Source of the DNA: Ectothiorhodospira mobilis
GTDB taxonomy: Bacteria > Pseudomonadota > Gammaproteobacteria > Ectothiorhodospirales > Ectothiorhodospiraceae
Direction: 5' to 3'
Length of the DNA: 64,000 nucleotides
Assembly: GCF_900114895.1 (NCBI RefSeq)
Contig: NZ_FOUO01000004.1
Span: 62,001-126,000 of the forward strand
Below, piece after piece: positions 35,273-44,427 of this stretch. The notes beneath the pieces are model-generated. The model did not search any database. It saw only the letters and a list, made by a program, of their open reading frames with translations, and was not told the DNA's origin. The translations under genes and the position numbers were made by a program. Position 1 is the stretch's first letter, and every line of letters begins with the position of its first letter.

Positions 35273-36631
35273 GTGTCCGCCATGCCCCCCTGTTTCAAGG
35301 CCTACGACATCCGCGGCCGCGTCCCCGATGAACTGGACGCGGACCTGGCCCGGCGCATCGGCCAGGCCTATGCCCGGGTGATCGCCCCCCCCGGGCCCGT
35401 GGCCGTGGGGGAGGACATCCGTCTCTCCAGCCCCGGTCTGGCCCGGGCCCTGGTGCGCGGCCTCAACGAGGCCGGTGTGGACACCCGTTCCCTGGGGCTG
35501 TGCGGCACGGAGACGGTCTATCACGCCGCCTCCCTGGAAGGCATGGGGGGCGGCATCATGGTCACCGCCAGCCACAACCCCATGGATTACAACGGCATGA
35601 AGCTGGTGCGCGCCGGCGCCGTGCCCGTGAGCGGGGACAGCGGCCTTGCGGACATCGGCCGCCTGGCGGCCTCCGGGGAGGCGTGCGCCCGTGCCGGTAC
35701 ACCGGGGGAGGATCGGCCTCTGGAGGTCACCGAGGGCTACGTGCAACGCATCCTCGGTTTCGTGGAGCGGGACCGCCTGCAGCCGCTGCACCTGGTGGTG
35801 AATGCCGGCAACGGGGCCGCCGGACCCACCTTCGACGCCCTGGCGGCACACCTGCCGTTTCGGGTCACCCGCATCCATCACGCCCCGGACGGGCATTTCC
35901 CCAACGGCATCCCCAATCCCCTGCTGCCGGAGAACCGGGAGGTCACCGCCCACGCGGTCCGGGTCCATGGCGCCGACCTGGGCATCGCCTGGGACGGGGA
36001 CTTCGACCGCTGCTTCCTGTTCGACGAGAACGGCGGCTTCATCGAGGGCTATTACATGGTGGGCCTGCTGGCGGCGCAGATGCTGGAGAAGGCCCCCGGC
36101 GGGCGCATCATCCACGACCCCCGCCTGATGTGGAACACCCGGGACATGGTCCGCGCGGCGGGGGGCGTGGCGGTGATGAGCAAGACCGGACACGCCTTCA
36201 TCAAGGAACGCATGCGCCGGGAGGACGCGGTCTACGGCGGGGAGATGTCCGCCCACCATTACTTCCGCGGCTTCTCCTACTGCGACAGCGGCATGATCCC
36301 CTGGCTGCTGGCCGCCGAACGCATCAGCATCACCGGCCGCCCCCTCTCGGCCCTGGTGGCCGAGCGCCAGCGCGCCTACCCCTGCAGCGGCGAGATCAAC
36401 TTCCGGGTCACGGACACGGACGCCGTCATGGCCCGGGTGCGCACCGCTTTTGCCCCCCAAGGGCCCGAAGTGGACGAGACCGACGGCGTGAGCATGGCCT
36501 TCACCGATTGGCGCTTCAACCTGCGCAGCTCCAACACCGAACCTGTCCTGCGCCTCAACGTGGAGACCCGGGGAGACCCGGTACTCCTGCAGGAACGCAC
36601 CCGAGCCCTGGAACGGTTGATCCGGGAATGA
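35273..36631 (+). CDS. Phosphomannomutase/phosphoglucomutase (ManB/CpsG type)
   Basis: This 452-residue phosphohexomutase interconverts hexose 1- and 6-phosphates for sugar-nucleotide synthesis. The active-site phosphoserine is in TASHNPMDYNG, the metal site in AWDGDFDRCFLFDE and the sugar-binding loop in YGGEMSAHHYFR. The C-terminal phosphate loop is RSSNTEPVLRLN. GTG 35273 lies 2 bp after the epimerase stop; ATG 35282 is an alternative. It ends the operon. Confidence 0.93.
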   Translation: MSAMPPCFKAYDIRGRVPDELDADLARRIGQAYARVIAPPGPVAVGEDIRLSSPGLARALVRGLNEAGVDTRSLGLCGTETVYHAASLEGMGGGIMVTASHNPMDYNGMKLVRAGAVPVSGDSGLADIGRLAASGEACARAGTPGEDRPLEVTEGYVQRILGFVERDRLQPLHLVVNAGNGAAGPTFDALAAHLPFRVTRIHHAPDGHFPNGIPNPLLPENREVTAHAVRVHGADLGIAWDGDFDRCFLFDENGGFIEGYYMVGLLAAQMLEKAPGGRIIHDPRLMWNTRDMVRAAGGVAVMSKTGHAFIKERMRREDAVYGGEMSAHHYFRGFSYCDSGMIPWLLAAERISITGRPLSALVAERQRAYPCSGEINFRVTDTDAVMARVRTAFAPQGPEVDETDGVSMAFTDWRFNLRSSNTEPVLRLNVETRGDPVLLQERTRALERLIRE

Positions 36632-36963
36632 GCCGGATGCCCCATCGTCCTTGAGCTCTGACGGGAACGAGCCAGTAACCCAAGGAGCCCACCGGGGCCG
36701 AACCCCCGAAGGCGGGTGTGCGCCGCAGGGAGGCGGCGCGCAAGCCTCCAGGGAGGGATTCACGGCGTCCCGCCGCAGGGGGTTTGGCCTTGGTGGGCGG
36801 GGCATGCCGAAACCATGTGGTCCCGGGGAGGCGGCGCGCAAGCGTTCAGGGAGGGATGCACGGCGTCCCGCCGCAGGGGGTCCGGCCCCGGTGGGGCGGA
36901 CGGAACATGGCCCGGTCGGCGTCGGGGAAGGTGGGCCGACCGGACCGATGGTTCAAGGGAGGG
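36632..36963. other. Intergenic region with no coding sequence, carrying paired repeats
   Basis: These 332 bp hold no convincing gene on either strand. Open frames here lack ribosome sites and come from GC-rich repeat DNA. The content is two copies of the repeat described at 36728-36899 and GC-rich flanks that partly resemble further degenerate copies. Confidence 0.7.
36728..36899. repeat. Two direct copies of a dispersed-type intergenic repeat
   Basis: Copy 1 (36728-36800) and copy 2 (36826-36899) are about 73 bp each, spaced 98 bp start to start, and about 90 percent alike by eye. Shared blocks are GGGAGGCGGCGCGCAAGC, then CAGGGAGGGAT, then CACGGCGTCCCGCCGCAGG. Read on the other strand, the core GGACGCCGTGAATCCCTCCC resembles dispersed intergenic repeats known from many GC-rich gammaproteobacteria. 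It is not a CRISPR: there are only two units and spacers are not uniform. Confidence 0.8.
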
Positions 36964-37887
36964 TCAGTCGGAGTCGGCGGCCGAATCCGACCCATCCTGC
37001 GCAGTCGCGTCCCCCTGGGGTGCCGTTTCCTTCGCCGGGGTCCCGGCCGCGCCTCCTGGGTTGCCGCTTCCCCCGTCACGGATCTCGATGTCCGCTTCCG
37101 CGCGCAGCTTCTCCACATAGTCCTGCAGGGCCCGGGTGGCCAGGATCTGCTGGATGCGCCCGCGTACCGATTCGAATTCCGGCGGTGTGCGTTCCCGGCT
37201 GTCTTCCCGCAGAATCACATGCCAGCCAAAGCGGGTCTCCACGGGTTCGGTGGTGTAGGCCCCGTCCTCCAGGGATTCCACCGCCTCGGAGAAGGCCGGC
37301 ACCATCTCCCCGGGCGTGAACCAGCCGAGGTCCCCGCCCGCCTTGGCGGTGGGATCCTTGGAGTGCTCCCGGGCCAGGTCCGTGAAGGCCTCGCCGTTCT
37401 CCAGCGCGGCGATCATCTCCTCGGCCGTCTCCCGGTCATCCACCAGGATATGCCGCGCCCGGTATTCCCGGGTCTCCATGGCCTCCACCTGGCGCTCGTA
37501 CTCCTGGCGCAGGGCCTCCTCGGAGAGATCCAGGTCATCCACATAGCGCTCCACCAGGGTGTTCACCAGCACATTGGTGCGGGTGCGTTCCAGTTGCTCC
37601 CGGACCCCGGGGTCTTCGTCCAGCCCCCGCTCCAGGGCCTCCTGGCGCAGCAGTTCCATGTTCACCATCTCCTCCAGGGCGGCCTCCCGGGAAGGGGCCT
37701 GACCCGTGCCATGGCCGGCCATGCCACGGAAATCGATGAAAGCCTGCAGTTCCTGCTCGGTGATGGGCACGTCGTTGACCACGGCCACCGCATCGGCGGT
37801 GGACGGGGCCGCTTCCGGGTCCTGGGAGCAGGCACCGAGGGCAAGGGTGACGGCGGCCGCAAGGGCGGCATGTCTGAATCGGGTCAT
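36964..37887 (-). CDS. Parvulin-type peptidyl-prolyl isomerase lipoprotein
   Basis: This 307-residue protein has a lipoprotein signal with lipobox LGAC at residues 17-20 and a SurA/PpiD-like N-terminal chaperone segment (VNDVPITEQELQAFIDF). A PpiC-type parvulin domain spans about residues 135-235 (RARHILVDDRETAEEMIAAL, GGDLGWFTPGEMVPAFSEAV, GWHVILRED). The C-terminal tail is acidic and low-complexity. It likely assists folding of envelope proteins. It lies 22 bp after the YciI gene on the same strand. Confidence 0.88.
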   Translation of the reverse strand: MTRFRHAALAAAVTLALGACSQDPEAAPSTADAVAVVNDVPITEQELQAFIDFRGMAGHGTGQAPSREAALEEMVNMELLRQEALERGLDEDPGVREQLERTRTNVLVNTLVERYVDDLDLSEEALRQEYERQVEAMETREYRARHILVDDRETAEEMIAALENGEAFTDLAREHSKDPTAKAGGDLGWFTPGEMVPAFSEAVESLEDGAYTTEPVETRFGWHVILREDSRERTPPEFESVRGRIQQILATRALQDYVEKLRAEADIEIRDGGSGNPGGAAGTPAKETAPQGDATAQDGSDSAADSD

Positions 37888-37909
37888 GGGATCGTGCGTC
37901 CTCTCTGGA

Positions 37910-38209
37910 TCAGGGAAAGACCTTTTTAAAGGGCTTGACGGTGACCTGGGCGTAGACACCCGCGGCCATGTAGGGATCCTCGTCGGCCCAGGCGCGGGCC
38001 GCCTCCAGGGAATCGAATTCGGCCACCACCAGGCTGCCGGTGAAACCGGCCGGACCGGGATCGGGGGCGTCCACCGCCGGGCAGGGTCCGGCCAGCACCA
38101 GGCGGCCGGCGTCCTGCAGGGCCTGCAGCCGCTCCAGGTGGGCGGGGCGCGCCGACTGCCGCCGCTCCAGGCTGTCCTCCACATCCTGACTGATGATCGC
38201 GTACAGCAT
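37910..38209 (-). CDS. YciI family protein
   Basis: This 99-residue ferredoxin-like fold protein begins [17 protein letters not shown] and has the family segments [22 protein letters not shown] and [12 protein letters not shown]. The conserved His/Asp pair (HLERL; DEDP) is present. YciI proteins are often located next to septation or tRNA genes, as here beside yciO, but their reaction is not known. Confidence 0.9.
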   Translation of the reverse strand: MLYAIISQDVEDSLERRQSARPAHLERLQALQDAGRLVLAGPCPAVDAPDPGPAGFTGSLVVAEFDSLEAARAWADEDPYMAAGVYAQVTVKPFKKVFP

Positions 38210-38349
38210 CGAAAATCTCCCCGGGGCGTTGTCTTTTTTTACTGCGCTGGAAGGGTAACGCAGCGTCCGCCGGGAAAACAGGGCCGGGGAATGGGGCCCG
38301 GGGATCTGATAGGATAACGGCCTGTCACCCAAACCCCGGGAGGGGCCCC

Positions 38350-38988
38350 ATGAGCCGCGTGTTCGAGATCCATCCGGAGACCCCCCAGGCACGCCTCATC
38401 CGCCAGGCGGCGGAGGTGATCGGGGAGGGCGGCGTCATCGTCTATCCCACGGACTCCTGCTACGCCCTGGGCTGTGCCCTGGGCAACAAGGAGGGCATGG
38501 AGCGCATCCGCCGCATCCGCCGGCTGGACGATCAGTACCACCTGACCCTGGTGTGCCGGGACCTGTCCGAGATCGCCACCTATGCCAAGGTGGACAACAC
38601 CGCCTACCGCTTCCTCAAGGCCATCACCCCGGGGCCCTATGCCTTCATCCTCAAGGCCACCCATGAGGTGCCGCGGCGCCTGCAGCACCCCAAGCGCAAG
38701 ACCGTGGGGCTGCGGGTGCCCGATCATCCCATCGCCCAGGCCCTGCTGGAGGCGGTGGGCCAGCCTTTGATGAGCAGCACCCTGCAGCTCCCGGGGGACG
38801 AGTTGCCGCTGGCGGACAGCGTCGATATCCGCGAGCGCATGGCCCCCCTGGTGGATCTGGTGATCGACGGCGGTCCCTGCGGGCTGGAGCCCACCACGGT
38901 GATCGACTTCGAAGGGGAGGTGCCCCACCTCCTGCGCCGGGGCAAGGGAGAGGTGCCCCCGGGAGTCGAGGAGACAGGGACCGACTGA
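38350..38988 (+). CDS. yciO: YciO/Sua5/YrdC family protein
   Basis: This 212-residue YrdC-domain protein binds RNA and nucleotides. Motifs include [38 protein letters not shown] split at the family KRxTIGLRxP site, and the PTTVIDF segment. The domain makes threonylcarbamoyl-AMP in TsaC/Sua5. YciO members are paralogues whose role in t6A synthesis is uncertain, and the C-terminal Sua5 domain is absent here. Its stop overlaps the next start. Confidence 0.9.
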   Translation: MSRVFEIHPETPQARLIRQAAEVIGEGGVIVYPTDSCYALGCALGNKEGMERIRRIRRLDDQYHLTLVCRDLSEIATYAKVDNTAYRFLKAITPGPYAFILKATHEVPRRLQHPKRKTVGLRVPDHPIAQALLEAVGQPLMSSTLQLPGDELPLADSVDIRERMAPLVDLVIDGGPCGLEPTTVIDFEGEVPHLLRRGKGEVPPGVEETGTD

Positions 38989-39668
38989 TGGAGCAGCTCC
39001 TGCCGGTGATCGCCGTGGCCGCCCTGCCGGTCCTGTTCGCCATCACCCTGCACGAGGCGGCCCACGGTTTCGTGGCCGGAAGGCTGGGGGATCCCACGGC
39101 GCGCATGCTGGGGCGGCTCTCCCTCAACCCCCTGCGGCATATCGATCCGGTGGGCACGCTGCTGGTGCCGGCGGGTCTGCTGATCCTGAGCGTGCTCACC
39201 TCGGCCCCGCCGTTCATCTTCGGCTGGGCCCGGCCCGTGCCGGTGAATGTGAACAACCTGCGCCATCCCCGCCGGGGCATGGCCTGGGTGGCCGCCGCCG
39301 GTCCCGCCGCCAACCTGCTCATGGCCCTGTGCTGGGCCCTGGTGATGAAACTGGCCCTGATGCTCCAGGGGACGCTGGATTGGGTGGCCGCGCCCCTGTT
39401 CTACATGGGCATCGCCGGGATCAGCGTCAACATCCTGCTGATGGTGCTCAATCTTTTGCCCCTGCCGCCCCTGGACGGGGGGCGGGTGGTGGCCGGTTTC
39501 CTGCCGCCCCGGCTCGCCGCGGGCTATGATCGCATCGAGCCCTATGGCCTGGTCATCGTCCTGGGGCTGCTGTTCACGGGGGTGCTGGGGGCCGTATTGT
39601 TCCCCCTGGCGGGGGCCCTGACGGATGCCATCCGCCTCCTGTTCGGCCTGCCGCCCTGGCGCCTGTAA
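38988..39668 (+). CDS. Site-2 protease family membrane metalloprotease (M50)
   Basis: This 226-residue protein has about five helices. The zinc motif HEAAH lies at residues 22-26 and the second motif NLLPLPPLDGGR near residue 157, which provides the Asp ligand. These are the short rhomboid-independent M50 type often placed next to trpS and scpA, as here. There is no PDZ domain. Substrates are unknown. Confidence 0.92.
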   Translation: MEQLLPVIAVAALPVLFAITLHEAAHGFVAGRLGDPTARMLGRLSLNPLRHIDPVGTLLVPAGLLILSVLTSAPPFIFGWARPVPVNVNNLRHPRRGMAWVAAAGPAANLLMALCWALVMKLALMLQGTLDWVAAPLFYMGIAGISVNILLMVLNLLPLPPLDGGRVVAGFLPPRLAAGYDRIEPYGLVIVLGLLFTGVLGAVLFPLAGALTDAIRLLFGLPPWRL

Positions 39669-39720
39669 CCCCGTGGCCACGCAGATCATCCACCACTGAC
39701 GCAACGTGTGAGGAGTCCAC

Positions 39721-40938
39721 TTGAGTTCCCTGCCGACACAACACCAGCGGGTCCTGTCGGGCATGCGCCCCACGGGCCGCCTGCACCTGGGCCACTACCA
39801 CGGTGTGCTGAAGAACTGGGTCGAGTTGCAGCACGCCTACGAGTGCTTCTACTTCGTCGCCGACTGGCACGCCCTCACCACCCATTACGAGGATCCGCGC
39901 ATCCTGGGGGAGAGCGTCTGGGAGATGGTGGTGGACTGGCTGGCGGCGGGGGTCAGCCCCGGTTCCTCCCGCATCTTCATCCAGTCCCGGGTGCCGGAGC
40001 ACGCCGAGTTGCACCTGTTGCTGTCCATGATCACCCCCCTGGGCTGGCTGGAGCGGGTACCCACCTACAAGGACCAGCAGGAACGGCTACGGGAGCGGGA
40101 CCTGGCCACCTATGGCTTCCTCGGCTATCCCCTGTTGCAGAGCGCCGACGTGCTCATCTACAAGGCGGGCCTGGTGCCGGTGGGCGAGGATCAGGTCTCG
40201 CATCTGGAGGTGACCCGGGAGGTGGCCCGGCGCTTCAACCACCTCTACGGCTGCGAGCCGGGCTTCGAGGAGAAGGCCGAGGCGGCGGCGGACAAGATGG
40301 GCAAGAAGAACGCCCGCATGTACCGTGACCTGCGCCGGCGCTACCAGGAAAAGGGCGAGGAAGAGGCCCTGGACGTGGCCCGGGCCCTGCTGGAGACGCA
40401 GCAGAACATCTCCCTGGGGGACCGGGAGCGGCTGTTCGGTTACCTGGAGGGGGGCGGTCGCATCATCCTGCCGGAACCGGCGCCGTTGCTCACCAAGGCC
40501 TCCCGGATGCCGGGTCTGGACGGGCAGAAGATGTCCAAGTCCTACGGCAACACCATCGCCCTGCGGGATGAGCCCGAGGACGTGGAGAAGAAGATCCGCA
40601 CCATGCCCACCGACCCGGCCCGGGTGCGCCGCAGCGATCCGGGGGATCCGGACAAGTGCCCGGTGTGGCAGCTGCATCAGGTCTATACCGATGAATCGGT
40701 GCACGCCTGGGTGCAGGAGGGTTGCCGCAGCGCCGGCATCGGCTGCCTGGAGTGCAAGCGGCCCGTGGTGGATGCGGTCCTGGCCGAGCTCAAGCCCATG
40801 CAGGAGCGGGCGCGGGAGTACGAGAGCGATCCCAACCTGGTGCGCTCCGTGGTGGCCGAGGGCTGCGAGGCGGCCCGGGACATCGCCCGGGACACCCTGG
40901 ATGAGGTGCGCCGGGCCATGGGGCTGGGCTACCGCTGA
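39721..40938 (+). CDS. trpS: Tryptophanyl-tRNA synthetase, long form with a four-cysteine motif
   Basis: This class I synthetase charges tRNA-Trp. The HIGH equivalent is HLGH in RPTGRLHLGHYHGVL and the second motif KMSKS in GQKMSKSYGN. The start is a TTG with GAGGAG upstream. At 405 residues it is about 70 longer than the common bacterial form, with an insert between about residues 165 and 250. Near the C-terminus Cys313, 335, 342 and 345 form C-x21-C-x6-C-x2-C. This resembles the cluster motif of the iron-sulfur TrpRS of Thermotoga maritima. Cluster binding is inferred. Confidence 0.93.
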   Translation: MSSLPTQHQRVLSGMRPTGRLHLGHYHGVLKNWVELQHAYECFYFVADWHALTTHYEDPRILGESVWEMVVDWLAAGVSPGSSRIFIQSRVPEHAELHLLLSMITPLGWLERVPTYKDQQERLRERDLATYGFLGYPLLQSADVLIYKAGLVPVGEDQVSHLEVTREVARRFNHLYGCEPGFEEKAEAAADKMGKKNARMYRDLRRRYQEKGEEEALDVARALLETQQNISLGDRERLFGYLEGGGRIILPEPAPLLTKASRMPGLDGQKMSKSYGNTIALRDEPEDVEKKIRTMPTDPARVRRSDPGDPDKCPVWQLHQVYTDESVHAWVQEGCRSAGIGCLECKRPVVDAVLAELKPMQERAREYESDPNLVRSVVAEGCEAARDIARDTLDEVRRAMGLGYR

Positions 40939-40943
40939 AGGCC

Positions 40944-41810
40944 ATGGAGGAGACCGGCGCCCACAGGGTTCTCGATCCCCCCCCGCCCGCAGCGCAGGGA
41001 ACAGAAGACATGCCCGCCGTGCCGGTGGCGCGGGTCCGGGGGGAACCCCTCACCTGGGTTCCCCAGGACCTGTACATCCCGCCGGATGCCCTGGAGGTGA
41101 TCCTGGAGGCCTTCGAGGGGCCGCTGGACCTGCTGTTGTACCTCATCCGGCGCCAGAACCTGGATATCCTGGACATCCCCATCGCCGAGATCACGCGCCA
41201 GTACATCCGCTACATCGAACTCATGCGCGAGTTGCAGCTGGAACTGGCGGCGGAGTATCTGGTGATGGCGGCCATGCTGGCGGAGATCAAGTCGCGCATG
41301 CTGCTGCCCCGGCCCGCCGAGACGGAGGAGGAGGAAGACCCCCGGGCCGAGCTGGTGCGCCGTCTACAGGAGTACGAGCGCATCCGCCAGGCGGCCCTGG
41401 ATCTGGACCAGCTGCCGCGCCTGGAGCGGGATATCTTCCAGGTGGCGGCACAGCCGCCCCCCATGGACCAGGTCCGTCCCCTGCCTCAAGTGGAACTGGA
41501 TGAACTGCTGCGGGCCTTCTCCCAGGTCCTGGGTCGGGCCGAGATGTTCAGCCACCACCAGGTGCAGCGCGAGCCCCTGTCCGTGCGCGAGCGCATGACC
41601 CGGGTGCTGGAGGCCCTGGAGGGGGGGCGGCAGGTGCCCTTCGGTGCCCTGTTCACCCCGGAGGAGGGACGCCGCGGCGTGGTGGTCACCTTCCTGGCCA
41701 TCCTGGAGCTCATCAAGGCCCGCATGGTGGACTGGGTGCAGGCAGAGGTGTACGCCCCCATCTATCTGCGTCCCGCAGGGGAGATGGCCCAGGCGGAGGA
41801 TGGGGCATGA
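40944..41810 (+). CDS. scpA: Segregation and condensation protein A (kleisin)
   Basis: ScpA is the kleisin that joins SMC heads and binds ScpB. The 288-residue product has the family start EAFEGPLDLLLYLIRRQNLDILDIP and the segment AAEYLVMAAMLAEIKSRMLLP, then the winged C-terminal domain (VVTFLAILELIKARMVDW). ATG 40944 is 5 bp after trpS. The first 45 residues are unconserved. It overlaps scpB by 4 bp. Confidence 0.94.
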   Translation: MEETGAHRVLDPPPPAAQGTEDMPAVPVARVRGEPLTWVPQDLYIPPDALEVILEAFEGPLDLLLYLIRRQNLDILDIPIAEITRQYIRYIELMRELQLELAAEYLVMAAMLAEIKSRMLLPRPAETEEEEDPRAELVRRLQEYERIRQAALDLDQLPRLERDIFQVAAQPPPMDQVRPLPQVELDELLRAFSQVLGRAEMFSHHQVQREPLSVRERMTRVLEALEGGRQVPFGALFTPEEGRRGVVVTFLAILELIKARMVDWVQAEVYAPIYLRPAGEMAQAEDGA

Positions 41811-42334
41811 CGCCGCAGGCGCTGCAGCGCATCCTGGAAGGGGCCCTCATGGCCGCCCAGCGCCCCCTTTCCCTGAAGGAGATGGAGAGCCTTTTCCCGG
41901 AGGCGGAGCGTCCGGGGCGGGACGAGCTGAAGGCGGCCCTGGCGGCCCTGGAGCAGTCCTGCGAGGGGCGGGGGTATGCACTGCGCCAGGTGGGCAGCGG
42001 CTACCGCTTCCAGGTGCGGGAGGAACTGGCCCCCTGGGTGTCGCGGCTGTGGGAGGAGAAGCCGCCCCGCTACAGCCGTGCCCTCTTGGAGACCCTGGCC
42101 CTGATCGCCTACCGTCAGCCCATCACCCGGGCCGAGATCGAGGAGGTGCGCGGGGTGACGGTGAGTTCCCAGATCATCCGCACCCTCACGGAGCGGGAGT
42201 GGATCCGCGTGGTGGGACACAAGGACGTGCCCGGGCGTCCCGCCCTGTTCGCCACCACATCCGGTTTCCTGGACTATTTCAACCTGTCCTCCCTGGATGA
42301 TCTGCCCACCCTGGCGGAACTGCGGGACCCGTAA
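41807..42334 (+). CDS. scpB: Segregation and condensation protein B
   Basis: ScpB dimers bind the ScpA kleisin and regulate SMC. The 175-residue protein has two winged helices: [19 protein letters not shown] and [26 protein letters not shown], followed by the [24 protein letters not shown] tail split over the usual ScpB terminus. ATGA overlap with scpA implies coupled translation. Confidence 0.95.
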   Translation: MTPQALQRILEGALMAAQRPLSLKEMESLFPEAERPGRDELKAALAALEQSCEGRGYALRQVGSGYRFQVREELAPWVSRLWEEKPPRYSRALLETLALIAYRQPITRAEIEEVRGVTVSSQIIRTLTEREWIRVVGHKDVPGRPALFATTSGFLDYFNLSSLDDLPTLAELRDP

Positions 42335-42355
42335 CCGGGAGTGGCAACGGCCGTA

Positions 42356-42874
42356 CTATTCCTTCAGCCGGGGCAGGAGCGCCGCCAGGTTGCAGGGGGG
42401 CGTGCGCCGGTCCAGCTGCGGCCCCAGGATGCCGTTCCAGGCGGTGCGGCAGGCCCCCGGGGAGCCGGGCAGGCAGAACACCCAGGTGCCGTTGGCCACC
42501 CCGGCCAGGGCACGGGACTGCAGCGCCGCCGCGCCGATCTCCGCGAAGGAGAGGCTGCGGAACAGCTCGCCGAAGCCCTCCAGGGGTTTGTCCAGCAGCG
42601 GCGCCACCGCCTCGGGGGTGCCGTCGCGCCCGGTCACTCCGGTGCCCCCCGTGGTGACGATGGCCTGCACATGGGGATCGGCGATCCACTGGGAGACCAC
42701 GGCGCGGATGCGGTAGCGGTCGTCGGGGACGAGACGGCGGTCCTCCAGGGTGTGGCCGGCCTCGTGGATGGCCTCCACCAGCACGGCCCCGGAACGGTCC
42801 TCGGCAGTCCCCCGGGAGTCGGAGACGGTGAGCACGGCGATGGGGATGGGGATGAACTCGGGGGTCTCGGACAT
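42356..42874 (-). CDS. moaB: Molybdenum cofactor biosynthesis protein B
   Basis: MoaB/MogA-type proteins adenylylate molybdopterin. The 172-residue protein has [18 protein letters not shown], the signature [17 protein letters not shown] and [14 protein letters not shown]. The start [12 protein letters not shown] is at 42874. It lies on the minus strand between scpB and rluB, interrupting a run that is otherwise plus strand. Molybdenum handling is relevant to nitrogenase only indirectly. Confidence 0.93.
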   Translation of the reverse strand: MSETPEFIPIPIAVLTVSDSRGTAEDRSGAVLVEAIHEAGHTLEDRRLVPDDRYRIRAVVSQWIADPHVQAIVTTGGTGVTGRDGTPEAVAPLLDKPLEGFGELFRSLSFAEIGAAALQSRALAGVANGTWVFCLPGSPGACRTAWNGILGPQLDRRTPPCNLAALLPRLKE

Positions 42875-42979
42875 GGTTCCGGGCCTGTGGCACAAGTATA
42901 GGGCCGTCAGTAAACTGGATCCCCCCGCCGCCTGGCAAGGGGCGGGAGCGACCCCTTTTCCCTGCATACGGAATACCTG

Positions 42980-43771
42980 ATGAGCGAACGTCTCCACAAG
43001 ATGCTGGCCCGGGCGGGCCTGGGTTCACGGCGTGAAGTGGAGCGCTGGATCGCCCAGGGCTGGGTCACCGTCAACGGCCGCGTGGCCCGGCCCGGGGAAC
43101 AGGCCGGCCCCGAGGACGAGATCGCCGTCCAGGGGCGGCCGGTGTCCATCCGCGCCCCCGAGGCCCAGGTGGTGGCCTATCACAAGCCCGAGGGGGAGGT
43201 GACCGCGCGCAAGGATCCGGAGGGCAGGCCCACGGTGTTCGAGCATCTGCCCAAGCTGCGTCAGGGGCGCTGGGTGAGTATCGGCCGCCTGGACCTGAAC
43301 ACCTCGGGGCTGTTGCTGTTCACCACCGATGGGGAGTTGGCCCACCGCCTCATGCACCCCTCCGGCGGCGTGGAGCGGGAATACGCGGTGCGGGTCCTGG
43401 GCGCGGTGGAGCCCGGGGTACTGGAGCGGCTGTGCCAGGGGGTGGAACTGGAGGACGGTCCCGCCCGCTTCGACGCCATCCGGGACGCCGGCGGCAGCGG
43501 CGCCAACCATTGGTATCACGTCCTCCTGCGGGAGGGGCGCAACCGCGAGGTGCGCCGTCTGTGGAACGCCGAGGGGATCACCGTCAGCCGCCTCATCCGC
43601 GTGCGGTACGGCCCCGTGGCCTTGGGTACCGGGCTGCGCCTGGGGCGCTGGCGGGCCCTGGAACCCGGTGAGATGCAGGCCCTGTACGCGGCCGCCGGTC
43701 TCGCCGCGCCGCGCCGGAACGCCCCCCGCATGGCACGCCCCCCGCGCACGCGCCGCGCCCCCCGCAAATGA
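42980..43771 (+). CDS. rluB: 23S rRNA pseudouridine synthase RluB-like
   Basis: RluB modifies U2605 of 23S rRNA. The N-terminal S4 domain (RLHKMLARAGLGSRREVERWI) is followed by the catalytic motif GRLDLNTSGLLLFT containing the essential Asp, and by YHVLLREGRNREVRRLWNAEG. The C-terminal tail is Arg/Pro-rich. It has 263 residues. It is the usual companion of scpA-scpB and overlaps the next gene by 4 bp. Confidence 0.93.
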   Translation: MSERLHKMLARAGLGSRREVERWIAQGWVTVNGRVARPGEQAGPEDEIAVQGRPVSIRAPEAQVVAYHKPEGEVTARKDPEGRPTVFEHLPKLRQGRWVSIGRLDLNTSGLLLFTTDGELAHRLMHPSGGVEREYAVRVLGAVEPGVLERLCQGVELEDGPARFDAIRDAGGSGANHWYHVLLREGRNREVRRLWNAEGITVSRLIRVRYGPVALGTGLRLGRWRALEPGEMQALYAAAGLAAPRRNAPRMARPPRTRRAPRK

Positions 43772-44421
43772 GCCCGGAGCGCCTGCGCAGGGTCTTTCGC
43801 CTGCTCTCGGACCACCATGGACCCATGCACTGGTGGCCCGGGGAGACCCCCTTCGAGGTGATGGTGGGGGCCATCCTCACCCAGAACACGGCCTGGTCCA
43901 ATGTGGAGCGGGCCATCGCCGCCCTCAAGGAGGCCGGGCCCCTGGAGCCCGCTGCCCTGCTGGCGCTGCCGGAAGGGGAGCTGGCGGCGCGGATCCGCCC
44001 CTCGGGGTATTACAACGTCAAGGCCCGGCGTCTGCGGGCCTTCTGCCAATGGCTGCTGGATGCCGGCGGCGAGCCGGCCCTGCGCGCGCATCCCACCGAG
44101 CGCCTGCGTCCGGCGCTGCTGACGGTGAAGGGCATCGGTCCGGAGACCGCCGACGACATCCTGCTCTATGCCCTGGAGCGGCCGGTGTTCGTGGTGGATG
44201 CCTACACCCGGCGCCTGTTCTCACGCCTGGGGCTGGCCCCCGCCGACCTGCCCTACGAGGCCCTGCGCGCGGGCGTGGAATCGGCCCTGGGACCCGACGT
44301 GCCGCTATTCAATGAACTGCACGCCCTGATCGTGAACCACGGCAAGTCGGTGTGCCGGCCCCGTCCCCGCTGTGGCGATTGCATCCTGCGGCGGGATTGC
44401 CCCGCCGCGGACGGGATCTAG
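43768..44421 (+). CDS. Endonuclease III-like DNA glycosylase (HhH-GPD, [4Fe-4S])
   Basis: This 217-residue base-excision glycosylase has the helix-hairpin-helix LLTVKGIGPETADDILLYAL and the catalytic-loop Asp in VVDAYTRRLFSRLG. Its C-terminal C-x6-C-x2-C-x5-C cluster motif is CRPRPRCGDCILRRDC. AILTQNTAWSNVERAI places it with the HP0602/thermophilic Mig-type glycosylases rather than classical Nth, because the lysine of the KGIGPKTA motif is Glu here. It may be monofunctional. ATGA overlap with rluB. Confidence 0.9.
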   Translation: MSPERLRRVFRLLSDHHGPMHWWPGETPFEVMVGAILTQNTAWSNVERAIAALKEAGPLEPAALLALPEGELAARIRPSGYYNVKARRLRAFCQWLLDAGGEPALRAHPTERLRPALLTVKGIGPETADDILLYALERPVFVVDAYTRRLFSRLGLAPADLPYEALRAGVESALGPDVPLFNELHALIVNHGKSVCRPRPRCGDCILRRDCPAADGI

Positions 44422-44427
44422 ACCGAC

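Noticed and set aside
36728-36899. Possible CRISPR array
   Set aside because: Only two 73-bp units with a 25-bp gap, no regular spacers and no cas genes; it fits a dispersed intergenic repeat.
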